Positions 9,609 to 18,548 of a DNA stretch of 64,000 bases are shown piece by piece. Position 1 is the stretch's first letter, and each line of letters starts with the position of its first letter. Made by a program: the position numbers and the translations under genes. This DNA is from Massilia litorea (GTDB lineage: Bacteria > Pseudomonadota > Gammaproteobacteria > Burkholderiales > Burkholderiaceae_D): assembly GCF_015101885.1 (NCBI RefSeq), contig NZ_CP062941.1:1550001-1614000 (forward strand), given 5' to 3'. The notes beneath the pieces are model-generated. The model had not been told where the DNA came from. It worked only from the letters and a program-made list of their open reading frames with translations, and made no database searches.

Positions 9609-11018
9609 TCAATGCGGGTGGAAGGTCACGCGCGTCGGCACCGGCTTGAACCGGCCGGCGGCGCTCCACCACGGCATCAGGAGGAAGAAGCTGAAGTACA
9701 ACAGCGTGCAGACCTGGGAAATCATCGTATAGGCCGGCGTCGGCAACTGGGTGCCGAGGTAGCCGAGCGCCACGAAGGCCATGCCGAACAGGACATAGAG
9801 CCACATGTGCCAGTTCGGACGGTAGCGGATCGAACGCACCGGCGAGTGATCCAGCCACGGCAGCGCGCCGATGATCACCACCGAGGAACCGAACAGCACC
9901 ACGCCCCAGAACTTCGCTTCCAGCGTCAGCATGCCGACCAGCAGGATCAAGGCGATCACGGCGGTCGCGATCTTGGCCTTGTACGACAGGCGCGACTTGA
10001 TCCAGATGAACACGACGTACAGGACAATCGCCGCCATCAGCACGAAAATAAAATCGGCCGTGGTTGCGCGCAGCACCGAATAAAACGGCGTGAAATACCA
10101 GGTCGGCGCGATGTGCGGCGGCGTCTTCATCGAATCGGCCGGAATGAAGTTGTTGTACTCGAGGAAGTAACCACCCATTTCCGGGGCGAAGAAGACGACT
10201 GCCGAGAAAATCAGCAGGAACATCGACACGCCGAACAGGTCTTTCGTCGAATAATAGGGATGCGACGGAATCGCGTCCAGCGGGTGGCCGTCCGGACCGA
10301 TATGGTCTTTGACTTCGATGCCGTCCGGGTTGTTCGAGCCGACTTCGTGCAGCGCGATCAGGTGTGCCGCGACCAGGCCCAGCAGCACCAGCGGCAGGGC
10401 GATGACGTGGAAGGCGAAGAAGCGGTTCAGGGTGGCGTCGGAGACGACATAGTCGCCGCGGATCCAGAGCGACAGGTCGGGGCCGATGATGGGGATCGCG
10501 CCGAACAGGTTGACGATCACCTGTGCACCCCAGTACGACATCTGCCCCCATGGCAGCAGGTAGCCGAAGAAGGCTTCGGCCATCAGGCACAGGAAGATCG
10601 CGAAACCGAAGATCCAGATCAATTCGCGCGGCTTGCGGTAGGAACCGTAGAGCAGGCCACGGGTCATATGCAGGTAGACGACGATGAAGAAGGCCGAGGC
10701 GCCGGTCGAATGCATGTAGCGCACCAGCCAGCCCCAGGGCACTTCGCGCATGATGTATTCGACCGAACCGAAGGCGAGACTCGCGTCCGGTTTGTAATGC
10801 ATCGTCAGGAAGATGCCGGTGACGATCTGCAGCACCAGAATCAGCATCGCGAGCGAGCCGAACAGGTACCAGATATTGAAATTTTTCGGGGCGTAGTACT
10901 TGCCCCACTGGTCGTTCCAGAGTTTCGACAGCGGGAAGCGGTCGTCGACCCAGGCCAGGGCCTTGTGGCCGGCCGGCGCGTCGGCCGGCAGCTTGGTTTC
11001 CTTGAATGCGGCGCCCAT
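9609..11018 (-). CDS. petB: Cytochrome b of the bc1 complex
   Basis: This is the membrane core of ubiquinol-cytochrome c reductase. The 469-residue product carries the quinol-site PEWY-equivalent region, the first-half signatures (ILVLQIVTGIFLTMHY; WLVRYMHSTGASAFFI) and the GQMSYWGAQV motif, with paired histidines in two helices for the b hemes. About eight or more transmembrane helices are apparent, and length is normal for unsplit beta-proteobacterial cytochrome b. The ATG follows the petA stop by one base. Confidence 0.97.
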   Translation of the reverse strand: MGAAFKETKLPADAPAGHKALAWVDDRFPLSKLWNDQWGKYYAPKNFNIWYLFGSLAMLILVLQIVTGIFLTMHYKPDASLAFGSVEYIMREVPWGWLVRYMHSTGASAFFIVVYLHMTRGLLYGSYRKPRELIWIFGFAIFLCLMAEAFFGYLLPWGQMSYWGAQVIVNLFGAIPIIGPDLSLWIRGDYVVSDATLNRFFAFHVIALPLVLLGLVAAHLIALHEVGSNNPDGIEVKDHIGPDGHPLDAIPSHPYYSTKDLFGVSMFLLIFSAVVFFAPEMGGYFLEYNNFIPADSMKTPPHIAPTWYFTPFYSVLRATTADFIFVLMAAIVLYVVFIWIKSRLSYKAKIATAVIALILLVGMLTLEAKFWGVVLFGSSVVIIGALPWLDHSPVRSIRYRPNWHMWLYVLFGMAFVALGYLGTQLPTPAYTMISQVCTLLYFSFFLLMPWWSAAGRFKPVPTRVTFHPH

Positions 11019-11019
11019 G

Positions 11020-11634
11020 TTATGCCTCGCCTTTCTCGTCTTTGCCGATCACGATCTTGTTGTCGGACAGGTACATGTATGGCGGGATGTCCATGTTCGT
11101 CGGGGCCGGCTTGTTCTTGAATACGCGTGCCGACAGGTCGAAGGTCGAGCCGTGGCAGGGGCAGAGGAAGCCGCCATGCCAGTCGTCCGGCAGGTTCGGC
11201 TGCGGGCCGGGCGAGAAGCGCGAAGAGGGCGAGCAGCCCAGGTGCGAGCAAATGCCGACGGTGACCAGGACCTCTTTATGTTCGGGACGGGCGCGGAATT
11301 CGTTCTTCGCGTACTCCGGCATATCGAGCTGGAAGGTTTTTTCGGATTTGGGATCGGCGACGAGCGCGTCGTTCTGCTGCAGGCTGGCGAGCATTTCCGG
11401 CGTACGGCGCAAGATCCACACCGGCTTGCCGCGCCACTCGACGACCTTCATTTCCCCGGGCTTGACGTCCGAGATGTCCACTTCGACCGGAGCGCCGGCA
11501 GCCTTGGCCCGCTCGGACGGCTGGAATGTGCTGACCAGTGCACCTGCCGTAGCAACACCGACGACGCCACCCGCCGCACATGTCGCGACGAGCAAGCCGC
11601 GCCGGCCTGAATCGACCTGCTTTTCATTACTCAT
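11020..11634 (-). CDS. petA: Rieske iron-sulfur subunit of the bc1 complex
   Basis: A 204-residue [2Fe-2S] protein. The cluster ligands are visible as Cys129-Ser-His131-Leu-Gly-Cys134 and Cys158-Pro-Cys160-His161-Gly. The N-terminus has an Arg-Arg pair followed by a hydrophobic helix (about 13-35), fitting Tat-dependent insertion with the signal kept as a membrane anchor. It is the first gene of petABC and is divergent from mscL across a 273-base gap that holds a TATAAT element. Confidence 0.97.
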   Translation of the reverse strand: MSNEKQVDSGRRGLLVATCAAGGVVGVATAGALVSTFQPSERAKAAGAPVEVDISDVKPGEMKVVEWRGKPVWILRRTPEMLASLQQNDALVADPKSEKTFQLDMPEYAKNEFRARPEHKEVLVTVGICSHLGCSPSSRFSPGPQPNLPDDWHGGFLCPCHGSTFDLSARVFKNKPAPTNMDIPPYMYLSDNKIVIGKDEKGEA

Positions 11635-11697
11635 ACCAACCCCACTCCGTGAAATTACGAATCTTGAGAATCAATTAAGAGCTTGCAGCAACACAAA

Positions 11698-11703
11698 ATT
11701 ATA
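11698..11703 (-). promoter_or_regulatory. Putative -10 element of petABC
   Basis: TATAAT on the minus strand, 64 bases before the petA start, in an AT-rich stretch of an otherwise GC-rich genome. No good TTGACA-like -35 is seen at the right distance, so the assignment is tentative. Confidence 0.4.
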
Positions 11704-11907
11704 TGTGAATGGCAATCTTTATTGGAGAAAAAATATTGCGTGTGCAAGGCTGACGAAATGTCTGTCCCTTTTCTGGCGTCAACGCAGGGTTGCCGGCCGG
11801 GCTGGCCCAGCGTTAACCGGCAGCAAAATATCCACCGCGCGTACGCGCACGGGGGCTTGCGGTATGATTGATCTTGGGATTTCCATAACAAGCTTGGGAG
11901 AGCAGCG

Positions 11908-12342
11908 ATGTCGATGATGAGTGAGTTCAGGCAATTCGCAATGCGTGGCAATGTCGTCGACCTGGCGGTCGGTGTGATCATCGGCGGCGCCTTTGGGCGC
12001 ATCGTCGACTCCCTGGTGCAGGACGTCATCATGCCGCCCATCGGCAAAATCTTCGGCGGCCTTGATTTCGCAAATTACTATATACCCCTGAACAACCAGG
12101 CAACAGGCCTGGCGCTGGCGGAAGCGAAAAAAGCCGGTGCGGTGATCGCCTACGGTAACTTCCTGACGATCCTGCTGAATTTTATTATTCTCGCCTTCAT
12201 CATTTTCCAGATGGTGCGCCTGATGAACCGCATGCGCGAGCGGCTCGTGCCGATCGAGGCAGCTGCCGCGCCGGCAACGCCGGAAGACGTCCTGCTGCTG
12301 CGCGAAATCCGCGATTCCCTGCGCCGCCCACCCCTACCGTAA
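11908..12342 (+). CDS. mscL: Large-conductance mechanosensitive channel MscL
   Basis: A pentameric inner-membrane channel that opens under osmotic downshock. The 144-residue product shows the N-terminal helix ([20 protein letters not shown]), TM1 ending in the [10 protein letters not shown] constriction, a periplasmic loop (about 50-75), TM2 ([20 protein letters not shown]) and a cytoplasmic helix after [15 protein letters not shown]. The promoter side faces petA. The next gene starts three bases after its stop, so they are probably cotranscribed. Confidence 0.97.
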   Translation: MSMMSEFRQFAMRGNVVDLAVGVIIGGAFGRIVDSLVQDVIMPPIGKIFGGLDFANYYIPLNNQATGLALAEAKKAGAVIAYGNFLTILLNFIILAFIIFQMVRLMNRMRERLVPIEAAAAPATPEDVLLLREIRDSLRRPPLP

Positions 12343-12345
12343 ACC

Positions 12346-13533
12346 GTGAAAGACGACATCGTCACCATCCGCCCGGTCTCGGCCTGGCGCCGGCTGTGGC
12401 TGCTGTTTGCCCAGGTGGTGACGGTCGCACTCGCCCTGTATTTCGTGGTGGCGGCCCTGCGCCCCGACTGGCTCGGACGCATGCCGGTGCAGGTGCCGGT
12501 CGGCGCTGGCGCGCGCGATGTGCCTGTGCTGCAGGCGCAGTCCGGCCCGCCCACCGCCAGCTACCGCGACGCGGCCGGGCGCGCGATGCCGGCGGTGGTC
12601 AACATCCTCACCAGCAAAGCCTCGCGCGAAGCGCATCCGATCCTGAAAGACCCATTCTTCCGGCGCTTTTTTGGGGACCGCATGCCGCCCGAGGAGCAGA
12701 TGTCGAGCCTGGGTTCGGGCGTGATCGTCAGCGCAGAAGGCTATATTTTGACCAACTTCCACGTGGTGGAAGGCGCCGACCAGATCGAAGTGGGCCTGGC
12801 CGATGGCCGTAAAGCGGCCGCGCGCATCGTCGGCACCGATCCGGAGACGGACCTGGCCGTGATCCGTATCGGCGAGCGCAACCTGCCGGTGATGGTGCTC
12901 GGCCAGCCGGACGAGGCGCGGGTGGGCGATGTGGTGCTGGCGATCGGCAATCCGTTCGGCGTCGGCCAGACCGTCACCATGGGCATCATCTCGGCCGTGG
13001 GACGCAACAACCTGCACATCAACCACTTCGAGAATTTTATTCAGACCGATGCCGCGATCAATTTTGGGAATTCAGGAGGCGCCCTGGTCGACATCCACGG
13101 CAACCTGCTCGGCATCAATTCGGCGATCTATTCGCAGACCGGCGGCTCGATCGGCATCGGCTTTGCCATTCCCGTCTCGACGGCGCGCACGGTGCTCGAA
13201 TCGATCATCAAGCACGGGCAGGTGGTGCGCGGCTGGATCGGCATCGAATCGCAGGACATCACCCCGGAACTGGCCGACAGTTTCGGCCTCGGGCGCAGCA
13301 GCGGCGCCATCATCGCCGGCGTCGTGCGCAACGGCCCGGCCGACCGCGCCGGCGTGCGCCCGGGCGACATCCTGCTCGCCGTCGAAGGAAAAATCGTCAA
13401 GAATACCGGCGACATGCTCAATCTCATTGCCCAACTCGCGCCCGGCGCCAAGGCAAGCTTGAAACTCATGCGCGAGAACCGCGAGTCGACCGTCAACGTG
13501 ACCGTCGGCAAGCGCCCGCGCCCTTCACCGTAA
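12346..13533 (+). CDS. Membrane-anchored HtrA-type serine protease (DegS/AlgW-like)
   Basis: An S1C-family periplasmic protease starting at the GTG at 12346. It has an N-terminal signal anchor (about 17-38), a trypsin-like domain with His139 (LTNFHVVEG), Asp169 (DPETDLAVI) and Ser243 (NFGNSGGALV), then a single PDZ domain (about 285-385) with GVVRNGPADRAGVRPGD. One PDZ plus an uncleaved anchor resembles DegS/AlgW, which start the sigma-E envelope-stress cascade, rather than two-PDZ DegP. Length is 395 residues. The family is certain; the precise orthologue is not, so no symbol is given. Confidence 0.9.
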   Translation: MKDDIVTIRPVSAWRRLWLLFAQVVTVALALYFVVAALRPDWLGRMPVQVPVGAGARDVPVLQAQSGPPTASYRDAAGRAMPAVVNILTSKASREAHPILKDPFFRRFFGDRMPPEEQMSSLGSGVIVSAEGYILTNFHVVEGADQIEVGLADGRKAAARIVGTDPETDLAVIRIGERNLPVMVLGQPDEARVGDVVLAIGNPFGVGQTVTMGIISAVGRNNLHINHFENFIQTDAAINFGNSGGALVDIHGNLLGINSAIYSQTGGSIGIGFAIPVSTARTVLESIIKHGQVVRGWIGIESQDITPELADSFGLGRSSGAIIAGVVRNGPADRAGVRPGDILLAVEGKIVKNTGDMLNLIAQLAPGAKASLKLMRENRESTVNVTVGKRPRPSP

Positions 13534-13553
13534 CCCCATTCTCTGGACCATCC

Positions 13554-14246
13554 ATGCACCTGCGTGACTTGACGCAATTTCTTAGCGAGCTAAGCGAAAA
13601 CAACACCCGTCCCTGGTTCATCATGAACAAACCGCGCTACGACATCCTGCGCGAAGAGTTTTTGGCCGTCGTTACCGAACTGATCCGCGAGCTCACGACA
13701 TTCGACCGCCAGATCGCCGGCGTCGATCCGAAGAAGGCGATGTTCCGCATCAACCGCGACATCCGCTTTTCGAACGACAAGACCCCCTATAAAACCCGGT
13801 TTTCGGCAGGCATCACGCCGAACAACAAACGGCGTCCGAGCGAAGGCGGCGGGTCGACCTATTATTTTCAAATTGACGGCAACGGCACCCTGGGTCTCGG
13901 CGCCGGCGAATACCTGCCGCCCGCGGCGCGTCTGAAAGCGATCCGCGAACACGTGGTCAACGATGCGCCAGGTTTCGCGAAAATGTTAAAGAATAAACAC
14001 CTGCGCGCGACCTATGGCGACCTGCTCGACGAAGACAAACTGCAGCGTCCGCCAAAAGGGTTCGATCCGGCGCACCCGCATATCGAACACATCAAGCTGA
14101 AAAGCTTTTTCGTGTGGACGGAACTGCCGCTCAAGGTGAACGATCCGGACGAGCTGGTGCCGCGGCTGGCGCGCGGATTCGAGGATGCCTTTGCGCTGGT
14201 CACCTGGCTGCGCGGGGTGCCGCACACAAACGAAGAGAACGAATAA
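13554..14246 (+). CDS. DUF2461 family protein
   Basis: A 230-residue protein with the DUF2461 (TIGR02453) pattern: LTQFLSELSENNTRPWF at the N-terminus, MFRINRDIRFSNDKTPYKT (residues about 63-81), a YYFQIDG segment, and a C-terminal KSFFVWTELPL. Biochemical function is unknown for the family. It follows the HtrA-type protease by 20 bases and precedes a cupin gene by nine, suggesting one transcript. Confidence 0.88.
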   Translation: MHLRDLTQFLSELSENNTRPWFIMNKPRYDILREEFLAVVTELIRELTTFDRQIAGVDPKKAMFRINRDIRFSNDKTPYKTRFSAGITPNNKRRPSEGGGSTYYFQIDGNGTLGLGAGEYLPPAARLKAIREHVVNDAPGFAKMLKNKHLRATYGDLLDEDKLQRPPKGFDPAHPHIEHIKLKSFFVWTELPLKVNDPDELVPRLARGFEDAFALVTWLRGVPHTNEENE

Positions 14247-14255
14247 GGAGGCGAC

Positions 14256-14636
14256 ATGGCCTTGCAACACGCAGCATCGGGCGAACGGATCGCCTTGCAA
14301 CGCGGCGAAGACGACATCGCCAATTTCACGTCGATCGCGCTGGCGAAGACCGAACACATGGAACTGATCCGGCTGATCGTCCCGAAGGACAAACCGATGC
14401 CGGAACACCGGGTCGAGGGAGAAGTCACCCTGTTGTGCCTGGAGGGAGAAGTCGTGGTCGATGCGCACGGCAACAGCGTGGTGCTGCGCCCGAACGAAAT
14501 GCTGTACCTGATTGGTGGCGAACCGCATGGCATCCGTGCCAACGAGGATGCCGTGGTCCTGATGACGATTCTGTTGGGGCCGGTGCGCACGGGCGGGCCG
14601 ACGCATACCGGCGCCGGCGCAGGTCAGGACAAATAA
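14256..14636 (+). CDS. Single-domain cupin protein
   Basis: A 126-residue small beta-barrel protein. The cupin motifs are recognisable: a first motif around MPEHRVEGEVTLLCLEGE and a second around PNEMLYLIGGEPHGIRA. Metal-binding histidines are sparse: one His in motif 1 and one in motif 2. Substrate is unknown; such cupins often bind sugars or metals. An AAGGAGG ribosome site precedes the ATG. It is convergent with gpsA across a strong hairpin. Confidence 0.8.
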   Translation: MALQHAASGERIALQRGEDDIANFTSIALAKTEHMELIRLIVPKDKPMPEHRVEGEVTLLCLEGEVVVDAHGNSVVLRPNEMLYLIGGEPHGIRANEDAVVLMTILLGPVRTGGPTHTGAGAGQDK

Positions 14637-14655
14637 GCACGCAGTGCGTATTGTT

Positions 14656-14682
14656 CCGGGCAGGCTCGCGCAGCCTGCCCGG
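14656..14682. terminator. GC-rich hairpin between convergent cupin gene and gpsA
   Basis: Eleven-base arms (14656-14666 and 14672-14682, CCGGGCAGGCT and its complement) around a five-base loop. There is no T tract, but the position between two converging genes suggests a bidirectional transcription stop. Confidence 0.5.
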
Positions 14683-14687
14683 CGCAA

Positions 14688-15695
14688 TCAAATCAATTCA
14701 TTCCTCGGATCGCGCGCCAGCAACTGCTTCGCCATCTCCGCCGCGTCGTAGCCGTCGAACAGGACTGCCGCCACCGCATTCGTGATCGGCATGTCGACCC
14801 CGAGTTTGGCCGCCAGATCGCGCACCGCTTTCGAACAGGGCACGCCTTCGGCCACGTGACCGAGTTCGGCCACGATCGTCGCCAAAGGTTTGCCCTGCGC
14901 CAGCGCCAGGCCGACACGGCGGTTGCGCGACAGGTCCCCGGTGCAGGTCAGGATCAAATCTCCCATCCCCGTCAGCCCCATGAAGGTGCCGGGTTGGCCG
15001 CCCAGGGCCATGCCGAGGCGGGTGATCTCGGCCAGTCCACGCGTGATCAAGGCCGCGCGCGCATTCAGGCCGAGCCCGAGGCCGTCGGCGGTGCCGGTCG
15101 CGATCGCCAACACATTTTTGACGGCACCGCCCACTTCCACGCCAATGACGTCATCGCAGGCGTACACGCGCAGGTTGCCGCCGTGGACCGTGGCGACTAC
15201 GCTGTCGCGCAATTGTTTCGAGGTCGAGGCCACCGCCAGCGCACAGGGCAGGCCACGCGCCACTTCCTGCGCGAACGACGGCCCCGACAAGGCCGCACCC
15301 GGTACCGACTCGCCCAGCACCTCGCGCACCACCTGGTGCGGCAATAAACCGGTGCCGTATTCAAAACCTTTGCAGAGCCAGACGACGTTCGGGATCTTTC
15401 TCCCTTTGAGCTGCTCGAGCAGCGGACGCAAGCCGGCGACCGGGCAGGCCGCGATCAGGAGCGCGTCCGGCCCGGCGTCGAGCACGTGAGACAAGGCTTG
15501 CTCGAAATCGGCGGTGACGCGCAGGCTGTCGGGCAGCGGCTGACCCGGCAAATAGGTCGTGTTCTCGCGCGCGGCGGCGGTTGCGGCCATCTGTTCGGCG
15601 TTGCGGCCCCAGAGCAGCACGTCGTGGCGTGCAGCGACGGCGATGGCGACGGCGGTGCCCCAGGCGCCCGCGCCGAGAACGGTGATCTTGTTCAT
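14688..15695 (-). CDS. gpsA: Glycerol-3-phosphate dehydrogenase [NAD(P)+] GpsA
   Basis: Makes sn-glycerol 3-phosphate from dihydroxyacetone phosphate for phospholipid synthesis. The 335-residue product opens [15 protein letters not shown] with the GxGxxG nucleotide fold, and has the family segments [18 protein letters not shown], the catalytic-lysine region around [15 protein letters not shown], and [11 protein letters not shown]. An in-frame ATG six codons upstream (15713) is possible; I prefer 15695 because the fold begins directly after it, though neither has a strong ribosome site. Confidence 0.95.
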   Translation of the reverse strand: MNKITVLGAGAWGTAVAIAVAARHDVLLWGRNAEQMAATAAARENTTYLPGQPLPDSLRVTADFEQALSHVLDAGPDALLIAACPVAGLRPLLEQLKGRKIPNVVWLCKGFEYGTGLLPHQVVREVLGESVPGAALSGPSFAQEVARGLPCALAVASTSKQLRDSVVATVHGGNLRVYACDDVIGVEVGGAVKNVLAIATGTADGLGLGLNARAALITRGLAEITRLGMALGGQPGTFMGLTGMGDLILTCTGDLSRNRRVGLALAQGKPLATIVAELGHVAEGVPCSKAVRDLAAKLGVDMPITNAVAAVLFDGYDAAEMAKQLLARDPRNELI

Positions 15696-15721
15696 TTTCT
15701 TGGTTTCTTGCATGGTTGAAT

Positions 15722-16165
15722 TCAGGTGCCCCAGATCTCAAACGCGCGCACGAAGCCGGCGATGCCGTCCTGGTGGCGCACGCGGACCCAGTCGTTCGCT
15801 TGCGGGTCGACTAGCTCGAGCAGGACGCCCTTGTCGGCCGTCATCAGGACGGCGGCGTTGTCGTCGGGCGCGGCGCGTACTTTGGCAAACGGCACCTTCA
15901 CGACGACGTTGCGGCGCGCGGACAGTCCCCTCGATTCGGTCCAGGCGAATTCGCCATCGACGTCGCGCACCTTGACCCAGTCGCCGTAGCGCGCAACGAT
16001 CTCGACCGGCATGCCTTGCGGCGCGACGTAGCGCTTGCCGCTTTTCGCAGAGGGCGCGTCATACAGCACGACGGAGGCGGCGCCGACCGAGCGGAAATCG
16101 GCGGCGCAGGCCTGCGCGCATGCCAGCATCAGCAGCACGGTGGAGAAGGATCGGGAAATGGTCAT
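15722..16165 (-). CDS. Secreted SH3-domain protein
   Basis: A 147-residue protein from the ATG at 16165. Residues 1-21 form a signal peptide ([11 protein letters not shown], then ADF). The mature part contains two bacterial SH3-like repeats: one around [20 protein letters not shown]...[13 protein letters not shown] and one around [17 protein letters not shown]...[11 protein letters not shown]. Such domains bind cell-wall peptides or act as periplasmic scaffolds; the role here is unknown. It lies between secB and gpsA, all leftward. Confidence 0.8.
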   Translation of the reverse strand: MTISRSFSTVLLMLACAQACAADFRSVGAASVVLYDAPSAKSGKRYVAPQGMPVEIVARYGDWVKVRDVDGEFAWTESRGLSARRNVVVKVPFAKVRAAPDDNAAVLMTADKGVLLELVDPQANDWVRVRHQDGIAGFVRAFEIWGT

Positions 16166-16210
16166 GGCAGGGCCCGGGTTCGGTAAAACCAGACGCCAAT
16201 ATGGCAGGAA

Positions 16211-16262
16211 GGGCATCCACCCCGCGCTTTTCATGGATATAAAAGGCGCGGCAGGGATGCCC
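16211..16262. terminator. Long imperfect hairpin downstream of secB
   Basis: Arms 16211-16218 (GGGCATCC) and 16255-16262 are exact complements, and inside them 16222-16231 pairs with 16241-16251 with one bulged G. The 52-base structure sits between the secB stop and the SH3 gene on the minus strand. No T tract follows it, so it may block transcription or stabilise the secB mRNA end. Confidence 0.4.
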
Positions 16263-16317
16263 GTCACGGTATGCCGACCCATCCAGCGCATGCCGAACGG
16301 GGCAGGCAAAGTACAAC

Positions 16318-16779
16318 TTAGTTTGCCGGTGCGGCTGCAGCGGCTTCAGCCATCGCCTGGCGGCGCTGCTGGTAGAACACTTCGAAGTTGATCTCGGCCA
16401 GGTGCACTGGCGGGAAGCCGGCACGGGTGATCACGTCGGCGATGTTCGCGCGCAGGTACGGGTACACGATGTTCGGGCAGCCGATGCCCAGCAGCGGATC
16501 CATCTGGTCGGCAGGGATGTTGCGTGCCTCGAAGATGCCGCCTTGCTTGCCTTCGACCAGGAAAGCGACCTTGTCCTTGACCTTGGCGGTCACGGTGATG
16601 GTCACGGTCGACTCGTAGATGCCTTCGGCGATCGCTTCAGCGCCAACGTCCAGCGAGACCTCGATGGTCGGGGCTTCCTGCTCGAGGAAGATTGCCGGGG
16701 AGTTCGGTTGTTCCAGCGACATGTCTTTCAGATAGACGCGTTGGATTTGGAAGACTGGTTGCAGGTTTTCGTCAGACAT
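16318..16779 (-). CDS. secB: Protein-export chaperone SecB
   Basis: A tetrameric cytoplasmic chaperone that holds preproteins unfolded for SecA. The 153-residue product has the typical start ([18 protein letters not shown]), the [14 protein letters not shown] strand, and the conserved [33 protein letters not shown] region (quoted here only in its landmarks: [10 protein letters not shown] and GFPPVHL). It follows grxC, as in many beta- and gamma-proteobacteria. Confidence 0.97.
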   Translation of the reverse strand: MSDENLQPVFQIQRVYLKDMSLEQPNSPAIFLEQEAPTIEVSLDVGAEAIAEGIYESTVTITVTAKVKDKVAFLVEGKQGGIFEARNIPADQMDPLLGIGCPNIVYPYLRANIADVITRAGFPPVHLAEINFEVFYQQRRQAMAEAAAAAPAN

Positions 16780-16854
16780 GGAACGCTTTCGTTGTGAAGT
16801 AAAAGGGACGGCAAAGCGCCGCCCCCGATGGGCTTGGAGTCAAACGCAACGGCA

Positions 16855-16863
16855 ATTGTATCA
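16855..16863 (-). promoter_or_regulatory. Putative extended -10 promoter of secB
   Basis: On the minus strand the sequence TGATACAAT fits an extended -10 (TGnTATAAT), about 76 bases before the secB ATG, in a short AT-rich patch. There is no convincing -35. It would give secB its own promoter in addition to read-through from grxC. Confidence 0.35.
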
Positions 16864-16923
16864 AAATCAATTTGGATAAAATACTCCCGCGGGGCGCCTT
16901 TTTCGCCCCGCCCCGATTTGTAG

Positions 16924-16943
16924 CCTGGGCACCTGTGCCCAGG
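16924..16943. terminator. Short perfect hairpin between grxC and secB
   Basis: CCTGGGCAC at 16924-16932 pairs with GTGCCCAGG at 16935-16943 across two bases. It lies in the 200-base gap after grxC and lacks a T tract; it may be a weak terminator or a REP-like palindrome. Confidence 0.4.
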
Positions 16944-16980
16944 GTGCGGCGCCCGATCAACCCGCACCCACGGCCTTACC

Positions 16981-17244
16981 TTACTCCCCCTTGAGCAGCG
17001 GATCGAGACGCCCGGCCTGATCCAGCGCATACAAATCGTCGAAGCCGCCGACGTGGGTCTCGCCCACGTAGATCTGCGGCACCGTGCGGCGGCCGGTCTT
17101 TTGCATCATGATCTGGCGCTGTTCCGGGTCGAGGTCGACACGGATGCGCTCGATTTCGGTCACGCCCTTGGCTTCGAGCAGGCGCTCGGCGCGGACGCAG
17201 TAGGGGCAGCTGGCGGTGTGATAGAGGACAACGTGGGCACTCAT
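16981..17244 (-). CDS. grxC: Glutaredoxin 3
   Basis: An 87-residue thiol-disulfide oxidoreductase that uses glutathione. The active site is Cys-Pro-Tyr-Cys (TASCPYCVRAERLL), followed by the TVPQIYVGETHVGGFDDL glutathione-binding segment with cis-Pro. The ATG at 17244 starts MSAHVVLYH. It lies between the rhodanese gene (23 bases upstream) and secB, a conserved neighbourhood. Confidence 0.96.
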   Translation of the reverse strand: MSAHVVLYHTASCPYCVRAERLLEAKGVTEIERIRVDLDPEQRQIMMQKTGRRTVPQIYVGETHVGGFDDLYALDQAGRLDPLLKGE

Positions 17245-17267
17245 GATGATTTCCTTCCTGTCTTGAT

Positions 17268-17669
17268 TTACTTGGTGGTCGGCAGGCCGGCTGCCGTCCA
17301 GGCCGTCATGCCGCCTTCCAGGCTGAGCGCGTCTTCGAAGCCGGCCGCCTTCAACTGGCGGACCGCCTTGTCCGAACGGGCGCCGGTCTGGCAGACGACG
17401 ACCAGGGTGCGGCTTTTCGACTTTTCCAGCTCGCCGATGCGATTGCCCAAGTCTGCCAGCGGAATGTTTTTCGCGTCGCGCACGTGGCCCGCCGCAAATT
17501 CGTCGGCGCCGCGCACGTCCAGAATCGTGGTCTTGCCGCGGTTGATCAGCTGGGTAACCTGCAGCGCGGTCGCGCGGCGGCCCTTCGGCGCCAGGGCTGG
17601 CCACAGCAGCGCGCCACCGGAAACGACGGCAATAGCGACGATGAAGATATTATCGAGGATGAATTTCAC
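17268..17669 (-). CDS. Membrane-anchored rhodanese-like protein
   Basis: A 133-residue protein with one N-terminal transmembrane helix (about 5-22) and a rhodanese domain (about 35-130). The active-site loop is VVCQTGARSDKA with the catalytic cysteine in CQTGAR. I chose the GTG at 17669 (start VKFILDNIF) because a GGAAG ribosome site precedes it and a minus-strand TATAAT at 17701-17706 would place transcription start just upstream; an ATG at 17702 is possible but would overlap that element. Sulfur acceptor is unknown. First gene of rhodanese-grxC-secB, divergent from gpmA. Confidence 0.88.
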   Translation of the reverse strand: MKFILDNIFIVAIAVVSGGALLWPALAPKGRRATALQVTQLINRGKTTILDVRGADEFAAGHVRDAKNIPLADLGNRIGELEKSKSRTLVVVCQTGARSDKAVRQLKAAGFEDALSLEGGMTAWTAAGLPTTK

Positions 17670-17798
17670 AAGGCTTCCAATGGTTGAACGCAATCCGGCC
17701 ATTATAAAATAGAAGCCGGACAGGAATATTTTTAGGGGCTCGATCAGCCGCAGCGGGCGCCTTTGCACGTTTTTTCAATAGATAGCAAAGAAGATCTT

Positions 17799-18545
17799 AT
17801 GTACAAAATCGTATTCATGCGCCATGGCGAATCCACCTGGAACCTGGCCAACCGCTTTACCGGCTGGGTCGACGTCGACCTGACCGACAAGGGCATCAAC
17901 GAAGCGAAGGCCGCCGGCCGCGTGCTGCGCGAAGCCGGTTTTCATTTCGACCTGGCCTACACCTCGGTCCTGAAACGCGCGATCCGCACGCTGTGGCTGG
18001 CGCTCGACGAGATGGATCAAATGTACCTGCCGATCAAGAACGACTGGCGCCTGAACGAGCGCCACTATGGCGCCCTGCAGGGCCTGGACAAGGCGGAAAC
18101 GGCTGCCAAATACGGCGACGCGCAGGTGCTGGTCTGGCGCCGCAGCTACGACACGCCGCCGCCCGCCCTCGAGGAAGGCGACGACCGCGCATCGTTCAAC
18201 GACCCGCGCTACGCCGGCCTGCCGAAGGAGCAGATTCCCCTCACCGAATGTTTAAAAGACACCGTAGCGCGCGTGATGCCGGCCTGGGACGAAGAGATTG
18301 CCCCGGCCATCCGCGCCGGCAAGCAGATCCTGATTTCGGCCCACGGCAACAGCCTGCGCGCCCTGATCAAGATGCTGGACGGGATCAGCGATGCCGACAT
18401 CGTCGGCCTCAACATCCCGAACGGCCAGCCGCTGGTATATGAACTGGACGAAAACCTGAAGCCGATCCGCCATTACTACCTGGGCGACCAGGAAGCGATC
18501 GCCGCGGCGACCGCAGCGGTGGCGAACCAAGGGAAGGCGAAGTAA
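17799..18545 (+). CDS. gpmA: 2,3-bisphosphoglycerate-dependent phosphoglycerate mutase
   Basis: A glycolytic enzyme interconverting 3- and 2-phosphoglycerate. The 248-residue product has the phosphohistidine signature [19 protein letters not shown] right after the start, the [14 protein letters not shown] active-site loop and a late [12 protein letters not shown] second histidine. The start at 17799 ([12 protein letters not shown]) is chosen because the phosphohistidine motif follows it directly as in the family; an upstream in-frame ATG at 17763 is unlikely. Confidence 0.97.
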   Translation: MYKIVFMRHGESTWNLANRFTGWVDVDLTDKGINEAKAAGRVLREAGFHFDLAYTSVLKRAIRTLWLALDEMDQMYLPIKNDWRLNERHYGALQGLDKAETAAKYGDAQVLVWRRSYDTPPPALEEGDDRASFNDPRYAGLPKEQIPLTECLKDTVARVMPAWDEEIAPAIRAGKQILISAHGNSLRALIKMLDGISDADIVGLNIPNGQPLVYELDENLKPIRHYYLGDQEAIAAATAAVANQGKAK

Positions 18546-18548
18546 GTC

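Noticed and set aside
11698..11907. Strong mscL promoter in the petA-mscL gap
   Set aside because: A TATGAT-like -10 near 11863 has no matching -35 and the spacing is poor, so no mscL promoter is listed.
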